From the NCBI GenBank assembly GCA_000231825.2, contig JH720299.1:295127-359126 (forward strand): DNA of 64,000 nt. The letters are read 5' to 3'. This document shows positions 23,674 through 36,764 of the stretch, one piece after another. Position numbers and translations under genes: made by a program. Numbering within the stretch: the stretch's first letter is position 1; each line of letters begins with the position of its first letter. The stretch is from Tetrahymena elliotti 4EA (lineage: Eukaryota; Ciliophora; Oligohymenophorea; Hymenostomatida; Tetrahymenidae). The notes under the pieces are model-generated. The model did no database searches. It was not told the DNA's origin and was given only the letters and a program-made list of their open reading frames with translations.

Positions 23674-26600
23674 TTACTATTTTCTTAATTATTCTTTGAA
23701 ATCAAATATGTGTTGCAATTTATTTACTTACTCCTACTTTGTTTAATTCAATCTTCAAAAAAAGGAATTTTTATTATTATTACTAATCAATTAATTAACA
23801 CTTAAAATGTTCTGACGTTTAACATTATTTATTTATAATATAAATTTCAATATTTTATGAGCAATTTTTGGAAAAAAATCTTACATGTAAAAATTTTGAT
23901 CATTTATTTTTAAATTATAAATTGCTTTCCTATTTATTTTATGAGGATAGTTTCTAAATTTAGGCAATATAATGCTTAACTAAAATTAATAAATGCTCAT
24001 TTTTACTTTAACTGGTTGATTTAAATTTATTTTATATCTTAATTTTGTTAATTTTGGATTATATTTTTAATAATTTTCAAAGCCAGAAAAAAAAAAAAAA
24101 AAGAATGAAAAGATATTATTTAATTTATCTTTTTTTACATACTTTTTTATCAGAATACCTAAAGTAATAAAAATAATATTTATTTTTAGATATAGAGAAA
24201 ATAAGTACATTCACCAAATAAGTTAAATAGTATTTTAAGGAATAATAGACTAAATATTTATACTTATAATACTTTATTTGAGAGTGAAAGTATCTATATC
24301 GATTGATTTCAAATAAGCTTGGAATGAAAAAAAGTAAAGTTTTAAACAAAAAAAAGCGATTGATAATAATACAAGGTTAATTACAGCTAACAAAATAATA
24401 AATAATATACTCATTTAAATTTAACTATATCCCCTATTAAAACCCAAACAAAATCATAAAATAAATAAAGAAACAAAATATAAAAAGCCAGAATGATAAA
24501 GTTTGAGTGTATCTAAGCATAATATAAAAATAATAAAATTTGTAGTTAATTAAATATTTATTAATTTGATTTTTAGTAAATACTTTAAGTATTTTGGAAA
24601 TTTTAAGAGGGCTTCTTAGTATTTTAATGTCTCAGAATCATATCCAAACTTATTATTTATATTTATAATTGCTTATTAAATGTAATATTTTTCTTGTTTT
24701 GTTTGAAATATTTTATTAAATTAAATAAATTTTCATAATCATTTAAAAATTAAATTATTAAAATCAATTTTTTTAAAACTTTACAAATTTTTCTTTCTTA
24801 TCATATTCTTTGCATAAACAAAAACTGTTTAATTAACAATAGGTATAAATTTCATCATAATTTTAGAATTTTTGTCATAAATTAAAGTAGATCTTTATTT
24901 TGCTTAAAATCAAATTAATAAGGTTATTAATTTTCTACTAATATCAAACAAATTTCTATTACATTTAGTAAATGTATATTTGGACATTTAGTAAATGTAT
25001 ATTTGGACATTTAATGAGAAACTTAAAATAAAATATTTATAAATTAAAAAATTTAAATTAAAACAAGAACATAAATAAAGGACCTTCTTTATTTATAATC
25101 TAATTGCATTTATCTTATTCTTAAAATTAATTTTTAAAACAAATAGAAACTGATGTTAAAATAGTTTTCAACTTTAAATCTATCATTCAAAAATGAATAA
25201 ATACATTAAACTGAAATATTTAATATTCTAAAAATCATCTTTATTAAATAAATGATTTCATATCTTAATAAGAATTTCAATGCCAGTAAGTAGTCTTTAA
25301 AAATATTTGGCTATATTTTGTTAACAAATAAATAATACTATTAATTTCATTTCTCTTGTATTCAAAGGTAGCTAACAAATAACAACAAACTTTCCTTCAA
25401 TTTCAAATAGAGCTCTTTTAAAATTTACTTTATTAATATGGGAAAAAGTATAACAAACAAGAGCAACTTGACTTAACTAAACTGTGATTTATGTTTTTTA
25501 AAAATATAAACAGAAGTTCAGTTCATCCTTTATAATTGATAAAGGTAATATATAATTAGTAGACATAATTCTTTTTTATAATAAGTAAAAATATCAAAAT
25601 AAATAAATAATGTCTGAAAAATCCACATGGAGGGAGAAAAAAAATTTTTTTAATAGACTTACGTAAAATGCTTCCCCCTCCCCCGTACATTATTTTTTCT
25701 CTTATGGAATTAAATTTTAAAAAGCAATTAAATAAAAAAGTTTATGATACTAAGAATCTCTCTATGGCAAATGCCAATATTCTCAATTTAACTTTGTTAA
25801 TTATCTTGATGAGAAATTTAAATTCCTAAAAAAGTAAATTTGCTTAATTACTTTTTAAATTATCTAAGTGAATGGATATTTAAAATATATTCTATTGAAA
25901 TTATAAATAAATTTTTTTTGTAGAGTTATACAAATGAATATTTTTAACTTTGATTATTTTTAATATTTTTTAAATTTGTTTATATAAATAGTTCATTTTT
26001 CAATATTAAATTTCTTCTATCATCATTCTTTTTCAATCTTGAATGTAAAAACTTATAATTAATGTTTTATCAAATAAATAAATATAAATTTTAATAAACA
26101 GATTATTATCTAAAAGTTAACATTATTGATGGCATGGAGGGGAGGGAGAGTGAAAAAAATATTCAAATATTTATGATAAATTAAAAAACTAAATTATCTA
26201 TATTAAAAAAAATGTGATCTAATAAAGTTTACAATCAGTAAGATAAATAAATTTTAGATTTTTAATTTGATGTGAATATTATTAAATTCTGATAAGTTTT
26301 ACTTGAAAGGAAATAAATATAAATAATACTTTATTATATTTACAATCACAAAATGAAACGATTATTGTATTTATATTTTTTATTAAAATTTAAAAATACA
26401 AGTTAGTTTCATTTTTTTCCACCAAAATATTTTTTGTATCAAATATTTTTGTCAATTTTTATTTTTTAATTGTTTTTATTTTTAATAAAAATAATTTTTA
26501 TTTAAAGCTTTATTTTTGGAGGATATTAATTTGTAAAAATGAAGTTCTTTAAGATATTTTTATTTCTCAAGTGATGATTTCTATGATAAAATTATTATTT

Positions 26601-28172
26601 TAAAATTTTTATAAAATTTTTTAGGAATAGAAAAACACTATTTAAAATTTGGACATTTTCATAAAATAAATTTCATGGCAATTAATATTTATTTTGAAAG
26701 CTACATAAAAACTATTTAATGCTAAAAAATTATGTTTAATTCTACTATAATATTAGCCCCTATTTACACCTACAAATATAATTCTATTGGAAAAAAACTT
26801 TTTTGTGTAGAAACTTATTTAAATATTTGGAAAAAGCCTTTATAAATTAATCTAAATAGAGGATCTTTCTCTTCTGAAATTAATAATAAAATAAAAATAC
26901 AACTGCTTTTTTTACTTGGAGCCTTAATAAGACTATGAATAATTAATTAAAATATTCTATGAATAAAGTAGAACACTTTTGTTTATTTTTTAAGATGTAA
27001 TCTAATTTCTTTGTTTAGATGAAATAATTATGGGTAATCAAAAAAAAATTGTTTGAAAAAAATTTACAAATAATTAAGAAATTAATAATTTATTATGAAT
27101 TTGCAGTTTGCAACTTACAATTAGCAAGTATTAATAAGTTTTGATTAGACTAACATCATTATTAATTAAAGTCAAACTATTTACTGCTTTTACAATCAAC
27201 ACAGAATTTATCAAAAATGTTAATGTCTAATTAACTAATTATCTAAAAGAAGAAAGTTTCATTTTTATTAAAATAAACTTGTCATATCTCTCATAAAAAA
27301 CAAATATTTCTTGATTTTTAAAAAAATATTTTAATATAAATTATCTCTTGACTGAAGTAAAATATTTTTGATTATTATTTTTTTTTGATAACTCATAAAG
27401 TATAAAAGGATAAAAGGTTATTTAGAAATTAGTCACTTTGAAAAAAATAAGCTTTAGAAGAAAATACTTTATCAGAATTAATTAAATTAATAAATCCAAC
27501 AATTTATTCATATTTCCAAATGAATTGACTATTTATGAAAGAAGGATTTCCTTAATTAATTAGCTTCAAAAATCTGTTTCATTTTTAATTATTATAAATA
27601 AATTAAACCTGATTAATTATTTTTACATACTTTTAAATAATGTATCAGCTAAATTCACTTAATAAAATACAATTTTTTCAGTAACTCTATCTCAAAATTG
27701 TAATCCTTTAAATTATAAGGCATAGCGAAACAAAGAATTTTGATTTTTTTTTCAAAAGTAAATCAAAACATAATTGATGAAATAAAATAAGAATCATTAA
27801 TTAGTATCTGTAACACTATGCTCTAAGTTTGATAATAATAAAAATCACATATTCAGATTTAATTTTTTTGAAATCAAAATCAATTAAAAAAAATAAGTGT
27901 CAGACATTTTTATTCTTAGACAAACATTATCATAATTTGAAATAACATTGTTTTTAAGTTAATTTGAACTTATTTATAAAAACATAAATACAGGATGTAA
28001 TATATATATATATTTTAAATCTTTAGCAACATACAAAACAATCCTTGAAATATCTAAAAGTTCTAAAATTTAATTTAAAAAATCAAAAACATTGGTGAAA
28101 AATTGATGAAAATAGATTTTTAAGTTCAAAAAAGATAATGTAAAATAACAACATAAGATATTTATTTAGCTC
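23674..28172. other. Long intergenic spacer (4.5 kb)
   Basis: Very AT-rich with no supported exon; the 74-codon minus-strand frame at 24125-24349 is Tyr/Lys/Phe low-complexity. It contains a 23-bp tandem duplication (24961-25006) and isolated G/C-run islands at 25625-25690 and 26130-26155 (CCCCCTCCCCC; GGAGGGGAGGGAG), unusual for this base composition. A (TA)n run lies near 28000. Confidence 0.55.
24961..25006. repeat. 23-bp unit duplicated in tandem
   Basis: The unit beginning ACATTTAGTAAATG and ending TTTGG occurs twice without a mismatch, then starts a third time (ACATTTA). Confidence 0.9.
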
Positions 28173-29282
28173 TCAATAGAAAACCATGAAAATAATACTG
28201 AATAAAATATTGATAGAAATCATTAGAGAGTGAGTTGTATTGCCTGCAGCTACTGGATCTTTGCATTAATCGACAGTTTTAGATCCAGCTGCAGAGGTTT
28301 TTCCTGAAGCACATGGTTTGCAAGATCCACTTGTCGTTTCTTTAGCTTAATCAGGAGAACCATAATAATTAGCTTTGCATTAACAAACATTTGTCTTTAT
28401 GTCCCAAGGAAGAGTTCCATCACTAGTGTCAAAACAAGAACATCCATCTTATCCTTTAGTAACTACTGAGCCACTAGGACAAGTTTTGCAAGTATTATTA
28501 TCAACATATTAGTTTTTATCACATTAAGTACATCCACTTTTTTAATTTTTTTATGTAGCTACAGTGCCACCATATCCTTTTGGGCATGTACAAGTACTTT
28601 GAGAAGCTGATAAAGGTATTGCACTAGTATCGTAACATTCACAGAAATGAGGCTAATCAGAACCATCACTAGAAGAATAAGGTGGGCAAACAGAACATTA
28701 GGCAGCTTAGGCTGGTGAACCCTTTGCAGCAGCAGATGCATCAGCTGTTATATAATAGTTATCTGAACAAAAACTACATTAACTAATATCACCCTATTTA
28801 GTTGCTCCATTATTTGTAGAATTTCCTGGGCAAGGTGAACATGATGCTGCAGCCGTATCTGAACCTGAAGCAGTCATGTAATAGCCAGGTTGACAAATAT
28901 TACATTAACCAGCTGTTCCTTGGGTCATAGCTCCACTAATATTTCCTGATCCATTGGTGCATATTTGGCAAACTGCTGCAGAATCTTGAACCAAAATACG
29001 CTTTTCACCTCCTTAGGAAGGGCTTTACATGAAATAATTCTTTTTGCATTTATAACAAGAGTAGATAGCGTTGTTATATTTATTTTAATCAACACTTGGT
29101 GGATCAGACAAAGAGCCTGATGGGCATGGCTAACAAGCTACCCCATTTGAGGGATTACCATAGTATCCTGCATTGCATAAGCAAATTGGCTGGCCTTTCA
29201 AAGTATCTTAAGTTTCGTTTTATTGACAGCAATATGCTAATCCAATAAACAGGACAACGATACAAATATTTTTGAAATTCAT
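28173..29282 (-). CDS. Cys-rich GPI-type surface protein (immobilization-antigen-like)
   Basis: Intronless; ATG at 29282, TGA at 28173-28175, 369 residues. Residues 1-19 are a signal peptide (MNFKNICIVVLFIGLAYCC). The mature part is a series of Cys modules dominated by C-x2-C pairs, such as CNICQPGYYMTASG, CSPCPGNSTNNG, CSFCSDNYY, CSVCPPYSS and CKTCPSGS, with small Ala/Ser/Thr/Gly-rich spacers. It ends in polar residues followed by a hydrophobic stretch (LMISINILFSIIFMVFY) with no cytoplasmic tail, the signature of a GPI-attachment signal. This layout matches ciliate immobilization antigens such as the Tetrahymena Ser and Ichthyophthirius i-antigen families, abundant variable coat proteins. 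Codons are less AT-biased than in the neighbours. The exact serotype family cannot be told from sequence alone. Not a toxin. Confidence 0.85.
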
Positions 29283-31710
29283 TTTTTAAGTTATGAGTTT
29301 TTAATTAGAATTTTTTTATTTTAATTTATAATAATGGATTCTTAATAAACTTATTGCTGCTATTTAAATGTGTATTTTGAAACTTATATTTATCTTTATT
29401 TATTATCAATTTTCAGGTTTCAAATGTGAAAATTGCTTACTCTAATAAAAATTAAAAAAAAAATAAATTTTAGTTTACTCCTCTTTAAATTAAAAATAGA
29501 ATAATTTAATTTTCGTTTTTAATTTGTATGATATGGAAAATTTTATATTGAAAAGACATTCAATTGATAAAAAGTAAAATCGGTTTGAATTTTGATGGTA
29601 TTAATATTTAATTAAAAAATCATTACAACTTAATCTCTTATCTTAATTACAGTTAACCCTAAATAAGTTAATCAAACAAAAAAAAAATTGTTAATAAACC
29701 AATAATTCACAGTTTATAATTTTCAAACAGTTTTTTTTTTGAATTTTTGGGGGAGTTGGAAACAATTTTAAAAAGTGACATTTTTTTTATTACTCCAGAT
29801 ATAATTTTACCAACTTACTTAAGATTGTAAAAAATAGAGGCAGTTTTTTAATTTACAAAGATTACGCTATATTTAAAATTTTTAGATTTTACTGATAATA
29901 AATATTTAAAATTATCTGTAAATAATTGAATTTATTTTAGATTTAAAAGTTATAGCTTGAAAGACAAAATTTTAAATATAATTCATTTCTCTCGAAAAAA
30001 ATTTAATTTTAGGAATCCATACATTTTTAGATAATTATCTTTACAAAATGTAAATATTTTGTGTAGTAGAAAAAAAGGAGGAGTCAAAGGAATAAAAATG
30101 TATGCATTATGAATGTGTGAAAATTTCTTTTTTGAATAAATTGTAAGTCAAGCTAATAAAATATAAAAAATTACTTATTAAAAATAGATTATTCATGTGT
30201 ATCTAGTTTTTTTTAATTTATTAAATTTCAATTGGAAGTTTCAAGTTTTCTAAATAAATTTACAGAATTTGATAGTATTAATTTTAATTAAAATTTTCCT
30301 AATGAACTTTAAGAGAAGTGATTTTTTATTATTAATTAATATTAAAATTAAGTTTCATTTTTAAGCTCAATCATATTTTTACAACAAATTTTATTAATTT
30401 TTAAAACATTTAATCTATTCTACTCCAGGTAAAAAACTCAAAAAGTATTAGGTAAAAAAGATAATATTAATCTAGATAATATTTTTTAAACAAAATAAAA
30501 TAATAGTTTTTAAAATAATGAATAAACAATTATAAAAAATAATGTATTATTAGTAGCCCAAAAAAATGCATAACGCAAAAAAAATAGTTCCATTTTTAAT
30601 CATAATCAATGAAAAAATGAAAAAGCTTTTTCTCTTCTTAATTTAGAACATTTACTATTTATATATTTTTAAAATCTTCTTAATTTGAAAGACAAATTTA
30701 GAAATTAATTTTTCTGATAAATCCATTTTTTTGATCCTTTTTATTTATCCCAAAGAAAAAGAGAAGTTTTATCAAACAAGATTATATTTTTATCTTACCT
30801 TAAACTAAAAATTTTTTATTTTTTATTTTTTATTTTTAATAGATAATAGATAAAAGATAAATTATTAATAAATATATTTATTTTAAAAATCTTTTTTACA
30901 AATGATAACTAATTTAAAGAAACAGACTTTTCTTTTTTGTATTCAAATTTTTACTAAAAAGATTGACTATATGAATTCTAACTTTAAAATAAATATCCTT
31001 TTATATGAATGCAAAATTTGTAACAAAAATACATGAAAAAATTAATAATCCTATTAAAATAGACAAACATTTGGATAATTAATAAACCATAAATTAATTA
31101 AAAAAAATTGACTCCTAGATATAAAATAATATTATCAATAATAAGCTAGCTAAAAATATTTTTCAACATTAGAATGTAGAATTATTCATCAAGTAATCAT
31201 AGTTCCAACAAAGCTTTAAAAATAAAATTATTTTTAAGGTAGCAAAAATTATGATTATGAGAAAAGACTGATGATACTGATATATTGTATAATACGGGGT
31301 CTGGCTCAATCCGTAAAAAATTATTAATTCAAAGGGTAATTATTATTTTATGGAGAGATTTTTTCTAATAAATAGAAGGGTAATTAGAATTAGATATAAT
31401 TTTGAATTAGTTTAAGGTATTTTTTTTAAATAATTAAATAAAGTTATAAAATTAAAAAAATATTTTAAAGAATAATGTAATTAATAATTTTATTTTTTTA
31501 GGAATTTTGAAGATATTTTCTATATCTTTTTAGTACATAAAATTTAATTAGTTATTGACTTGTCTATTAAATTTCAAATAGCTACGATTTTTAGAGATAG
31601 AATTTACCTATCTTAAATATTATGATTGTTTGTATCAAATACAATAAATTGATAATAAATAAGCTGAAAGAAATTTAAATAACTAAAATTATTTATTTTA
31701 AAAACATAAA
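29283..31710. other. Intergenic spacer with left end of duplicated block
   Basis: AT-rich spacer holding the surface-antigen promoter; from about 30240 onward it is homologous to 39050 onward. No exon is supported. A small GC-rich inverted repeat (ACGG...CCGT, about 31293-31313) stands out. Confidence 0.55.
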
Positions 31711-32392
31711 ATGACAAATATAATTATAGATACTCTTGTGGTAAAGAATATATTAGCAATGAAAGCTTGTCCACTCTTCACAAAACTAAGCATCCTAATG
31801 AATTTAATTTACCATTTATAATTCCATAAAATGTTCTGGATTAAACAAATTATATGGAGAAAGCTCAAACTTCAGAACAACTTAAACCAAACGAATTCAC
31901 ATTATTGATGTTAAAACAAAGAGGTTTTTTGAATTTCTTTGCAGAAATAAAATAGTTATCAAAGCAAAAAGAAATACTAAAACTTTTTAAATTAGAAAAA
32001 GAAGTTTTCACTCTTCTAATTTAGAGTTTTTAGAATAGGGAAACCAGAGTCATTTATGCTATTTAAAAAAGTTTGCATTTAATAGAAAGTATTCGTGGGA
32101 GTAAAGATAGTAGAAGTTCTAAAATCTTAGATAATTTATTTTTTAATGAAGCAAATATGATTTCTTCATCAGAAAAGAAGGTTAGTGATTTTACACATCT
32201 TTTTAGAAATACAATAAAATAAAAGAATACAAGGAATAGAATTAAATTATACTTTTATAGCTAATTCATGAAGAACCTTAATTATTCACTAAATTTAATC
32301 AAGTCTCTATTAAAAGTAGAGAATCATTTATTGAAACATTATTATTTAACCTTGGCCATCTACTTGAAATAGAATCAGCAACTGAAAAATGA
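31711..32392 (+). pseudogene. Broken type A zinc-finger gene
   Basis: Collinear with the intact gene at 40918-42054 but damaged in three ways. About 80 nt after the ATGACAAA start are missing, which removes the basic N-terminus. The first zinc-binding Cys is changed (C-I-C becomes Y-S-C), and the first His position is also disturbed. A 373-nt internal segment (equivalent to 41488-41860) is deleted at about 32199, shifting the frame. The flanks remain recognisable (FLNFFAEIKQLSKQKEILKL upstream; FNLGHLLEIESATEK downstream in the original frame). It cannot make the family protein and was probably inactivated after the block duplication. Confidence 0.85.
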
Positions 32393-34365
32393 TTTAAAAT
32401 TTATTTTTATTACAATTACATTTAAAAGAGCTTATATTATTTGTCATCTAAAACATTAGAAAGAGTATTTTTGTTTTTAATTTATTTATAAATATTGTTA
32501 ATCTAATGTATTTTTATCTTTTACCTACGCTTCAAGTTTTTGTTTGCAACCTACATATGCATATTTCAGCATCTTAATATTATTGGTTTTTTTGTAATTT
32601 CTTTTTTTCATTTCTCAAAAGTTCTAAAAAGGAATCGATATCCTTAAATAATTATTCTATGATAAAATAGGTGTTTGATAATATTTCTTAATTATTTAAA
32701 TCTTTTTTTATTTAAATTATTACCAAAGACGGATTCATTTCGCTTAAAAAATGAATTATTAGTTTTTATTTTTCCAAAAAAATAAAATAAAGAACTAGTG
32801 GTATTTAAAATCGATTTAATAAGCAAAAAAAGAAAATTCAACAAAAACAATTAAGTTTAGTGAAAATCTAAAGAGAGTTAAATGAATTACCTTAAACTGG
32901 ATAATTTTATGTTAAAGTTTTGTTTATATAATTCATTTTATTCTCTATCCTAACTATTTATTTAATTAAATCAACTTTAGTTTAGGTAAGATTAATTTTT
33001 TTTATATGCGTCTACTGAATTGAAAATACAAGTAGTAAATTTTGCTTATACAAACTAAACTAATCAAGAAAAAAAGAAAAAGGTATTAGTTAATTAAAAC
33101 AATCTTTATATTCTCAAAAGTTCATTATTGATTTCTTTTAAAAATGAAAGTATTTACAAAATAAATTCTCAGTATTGTCGATGGGTGAACGTTTGTTACT
33201 ATAAAATTTTTGGAATTTGGAAGCAAGAAATATTTAATTTATTTTACAAAAGCTTTAAATTTAAAGAAAGATTCAAAAGATTTTTATTAAAAAGTGGCTA
33301 TTATAAGTTAATTTATTTGATTAAAAAAAATGAAATAGATAAAATAATTTGAAATTTGAAAGCAAGTTAAAGTGTTTTTTCTATATTCTCAGAATTCAAA
33401 TAGGTTAAAATAGGTTATGTAACTAGTAATTTATCTATTTTAATAAAATTTAATAAAATACTCTATTAATCTATCTATAATTAACATAGAAAAATTTTAT
33501 CTCTTTATTTAATCAGTAGTGCATTTCTTATTTCCTAAAAATATATTTTGTTTTACTTTAAGTAAAAAAATCTAAAATCAATATTGTGGTTCAATTCTAA
33601 TTTTTAATAGCTTTCTTTATTTTTAATTTGAGTTAATGTAATTTATTTAAGAATGTAGCTAACCTCAACTTTTCAAGCAAGGTAATAGTACTCAAAAATA
33701 TGTTTGAGTTTCATATCAAAAATTTAATTTTTTATATTCAAATAATATTTTATTTTTTGCAGTATTTATTAAATTAAATATCAATAAACTTTTAAAGAAG
33801 AGAGAATTATTAAAATTTTATTAAAAAATATATGAGTAAACCCAAAGTTAAGATAATATGTTTATCTTTTAGGATTATTATAGAATAAATTAAAAAAAAT
33901 TGTGCTTATTTCTAAAATATTTTAGTCCATCTAGAAAGTTTGTGAATTTTTATTTAATATTTTAAAAATAATGCACTTTTTTTACAGTTTTATCATCAGG
34001 ATTTTATACTTTAAGATTTATACCATCAATATGAATCATAGAAAATAAAAAACCTAATTAAATAAGGAGTTTCGGGATTAATAAATATATAATAAAATCT
34101 AATGCTTATTTTTAGAAAGACTTTTAATGAAATAAATTAATCATTATCTATTTTTAAAAAATTCCTTGTGTCTATTGTAATAAAGAGCCAATTAAACTTA
34201 ATTAAAATAATAAAGAAACTATTAATTTTGCATAGATTTTTGCAATTTTTGTTGTTTAAAATATCTGTTTTAGACTCTTATTATTAAAATTAATTATGAA
34301 CAAATAAATTAATTTAATACACAATTAGCTATTCTATTTAATATTATTTTTGAAAGAACACAGAA
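32393..34365. other. Spacer between zinc-finger pseudogene and gene (block 1)
   Basis: AT-rich, homologous to 42055-44381. The 74-codon frame at 33128-33352 is not conserved in block 2, where the matching sequence is frame-disrupted, so it is unlikely to be a gene. The promoter of the gene at 34366 must lie at the right end; the last ~300 bp are well conserved between blocks. Confidence 0.55.
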
Positions 34366-35493
34366 ATGAGCCATCACTAAAGCTTATAAAGTGGATCGAC
34401 TGAAGATAGAGTGATTAAAAGAAGGAGAAAAGCTGATAAAGCTAAAAAGGAGTTTGTATGTTGGTGTGGAAAAAGATATTATAGAAATGAAAGTTTGTAT
34501 GTTCATTAGAAAACAAAACACAATGAAATAGCTAAACTAAAGAAGATTCAAATAAATAACACCAATTAAAGCTTAATTGAAGTAGAGAAAGAGGAGAAAG
34601 TCAAGAAAGTTTTTGTTAACAATGAAACATTTAACTTGCTCACAAAAAGTTCTTTCTTGAATTTTTTTAAGGAAATAAAAGAATTTTCTAACTAGCAGTA
34701 AGAAATACTTAAACTTTTTCTGACAGAGTAAAAGGGATTCACTATCCTAAACATGAGTTTTCTAGAATCAGGAAATCTGAGGTTTTTAAACTATTTAATA
34801 AAAGCTATGGACATACTAGATAATGTAGCAGATACTTAACATTCTAGAATGCTTAATAAATAAGACACTCAGTTTTAAAATAATAATCCCTAAAATTTAC
34901 CTTAAGATATTTCTACTCAGACTAATAATCACTTATATAATCCATAGGATTTAGACTAGAGCTATGTTCCTACAATGAATGGTATATTAGGAGGGATAGA
35001 CATACCTGAAAGCTATTAGGGAATAGATGTGATTGATTTTGGTTTTGATGGCTCAATCAAGGATCCAGAATTTTTTATGAATTTAAAAGAATAAACTTAG
35101 TAAGATCCAACTTTAAATTCAATAACTATGTCTTAAACAATAATGTATCAAAATATAAATGAATAAGAAAAATGTGAGAAAATTCCAGAGTACTATCGTG
35201 ATTTCTTTACTATCGCTTATGAAATGATCAAACCAATGACAAAAAATTTTGCTATGGAAATGTGCTACCTCTTTAATAAGTTAATTGAAATGAGCTCATA
35301 ATAAATTAATACAAACATAAAAGAATACAAAGAAAAAAATTACATAATTCTTTTGGAACTAATCTAACAAGAACAAAATTTATTTCCTGAATTCAATAGT
35401 CTATTAAAAATAAATAGAGAGGTTTTCATAGAAAAGTTTTTATTTAATCTGGCTAATATCTTTTCAACAGCCGAGTCAGCTCATAAGCCATGA
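34366..35493 (+). CDS. C-x-C/H-x4-H zinc-finger protein, type B copy 1
   Basis: Intronless, 375 residues, ATG at 34366 and TGA at 35491-35493. After a Ser/Arg/Lys-rich basic start (RVIKRRRKADKAKK) comes one finger, CWCGKRYYRNESLYVHQKTKH: Cys-x-Cys-x12-His-x4-His, a C2H2-like arrangement with a shortened Cys knuckle. The middle has a helical module (SSFLNFFKEIKEFSNQQQE) and an acidic Gln/Asn-rich stretch. The C-terminal ~100 residues form a second conserved helical module (EMIKPMTKNFAMEMCYLFNK ... FLFNLANIFSTAESAHKP). Basic region plus finger suggests a nuclear nucleic-acid-binding protein, with the helical C-terminus for dimerisation; that is inference. Length is identical to copy 2 at 44382 and it is nearly identical in most of the coding sequence. 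Confidence 0.9.
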
Positions 35494-36764
35494 CTTAAAG
35501 AAAATAAATTCTATTCATAGAACTTTTATCTATTTCTAATTAAATTAAATTCATATTATTTATGTTAATCTTTAAACAATATTACTTTTCTATTTTATAC
35601 TTTTACTTGTATTGTATTATCCTTAATTTTAATTAAAGCGAAGCTTAATTAACTTTTGGTTGAAGCTCAATATCTGAAATACTATTCTAAAAATAATGTT
35701 ACGTATTAGTATATATCTATTTTAAATAGTTTATGAACTATTATCAATTCTATATATATTTTAATGTTTGAAGGTAATGATATGTTAAATTTATTTAATT
35801 AAATGATAACTAATTACATCTCTCTACTAATTAAGGAAATTTATTTTAAGAGGATAGCTTATGGTAGTAAATTAAGAAATATCTTTTGAGAAAATCTTAT
35901 TCTCTTACCATTAAATTGATAAAAAATTAGAATAGACTGATTTCTTTTTATTGATTATGCTACTTATTATTTTTATTAAGAATCTACTTTGAAGCTTTGC
36001 AATGATAAATTTTTTTTTTCTTTCTAAAATGAATGATAAAACCTTTTCCACTTTGATTTTTTTGTCACTTAAATTTGTTTTAAAAATAAGAGCAATTTAT
36101 TTTTGTTAAGACATCAAATGTTAATATATTTTCATAAGTAGAACTTTTATTAAAATAATTTTGATTGATCATTCATTGCATGTGATTTATTTATTTTAAA
36201 AAGCTCAAAATAAAAAATCTTGAACTTCTTTTATTAGATGTAATGTAATGCTTTAAGAAATAACGCTTATGATTCATTTTAGATAAAAAATTAATTTCTC
36301 CAGAATTATGAATATCCTTTGGTAAATTATGCTCGCTTATGCATATGTAACTAAATTAGAATAGATAGACTAATAGATTTCTGATAAATTTGGTTATCTA
36401 TTTTTAATTTTTATCTACTTTTCTATAATTTAAATTAATTAAAATTATTTATCTTTTGAAATATAAAATCATTTCTTATTCTGATTCATATTTCTCACTA
36501 TAATTCTTTAACATCCTTAAAGTTCTTTTGAAAATAAAAGTGATTCTTTTAAATTATTTGATATTAATTTATTTTGATAAGGATATTATTTACCACGGCT
36601 AAACTCAAAAAGTAGGAGATGTTGTGAAGGAAAAAAATTAAATAAAAAATTGATTGCAAATGGATATTAAAGGTATATATATATCCTTTTCATTATAAAA
36701 ATTCTTAAAAAATATGAAGTTATTAAGTTTGATTGTGTTGCCAAAGATTTTTTCATTTTCATGA
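35494..36764. other. Spacer, right part of block 1
   Basis: AT-rich 3' flank of the zinc-finger gene, homologous to 45510-46640 up to about 36640. It contains a conserved hairpin (35629-35652). No exon is supported. Confidence 0.55.
35629..35652. other. Conserved hairpin after zinc-finger gene (block 1)
   Basis: Arms TTAATTAAAGC and GCTTAATTAA around GAA, 136 bp after the stop codon. The same structure is kept at 45641-45664 although the flanking sequence has diverged. Possible 3'-end or RNA element. Confidence 0.5.

Larger units (their letters stand above)
30240..36640. repeat. Segmental duplication, block 1
   Basis: Matches block 2 in order and orientation: shared left edge TTTCAAGTTTTC at about 30240/39050, type A zinc-finger gene, spacer landmarks such as CTTTAAAAATGAAAGTATTT (33136/43070), type B zinc-finger gene, and shared right edge AAGGATATTATTTA near 36585/46625. 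In this copy gene A carries two deletions and is a pseudogene. Coding parts are more alike than spacers. Confidence 0.85.

Noticed and set aside
24125..24349. 74-codon minus-strand ORF
   Set aside because: Composition is that of translated AT-rich DNA (Tyr/Lys/Phe); no neighbouring exons.
28173..29282. Cys-rich protein as a toxin or EGF-type receptor
   Set aside because: C-x2-C module spacing, signal peptide and GPI-like C-terminus fit ciliate immobilization antigens better; no kinase or long transmembrane-plus-tail region.
33128..33352. 74-codon plus-strand ORF in block 1
   Set aside because: The homologous sequence in block 2 (from ~43070) is interrupted in this frame, so the frame is not conserved.
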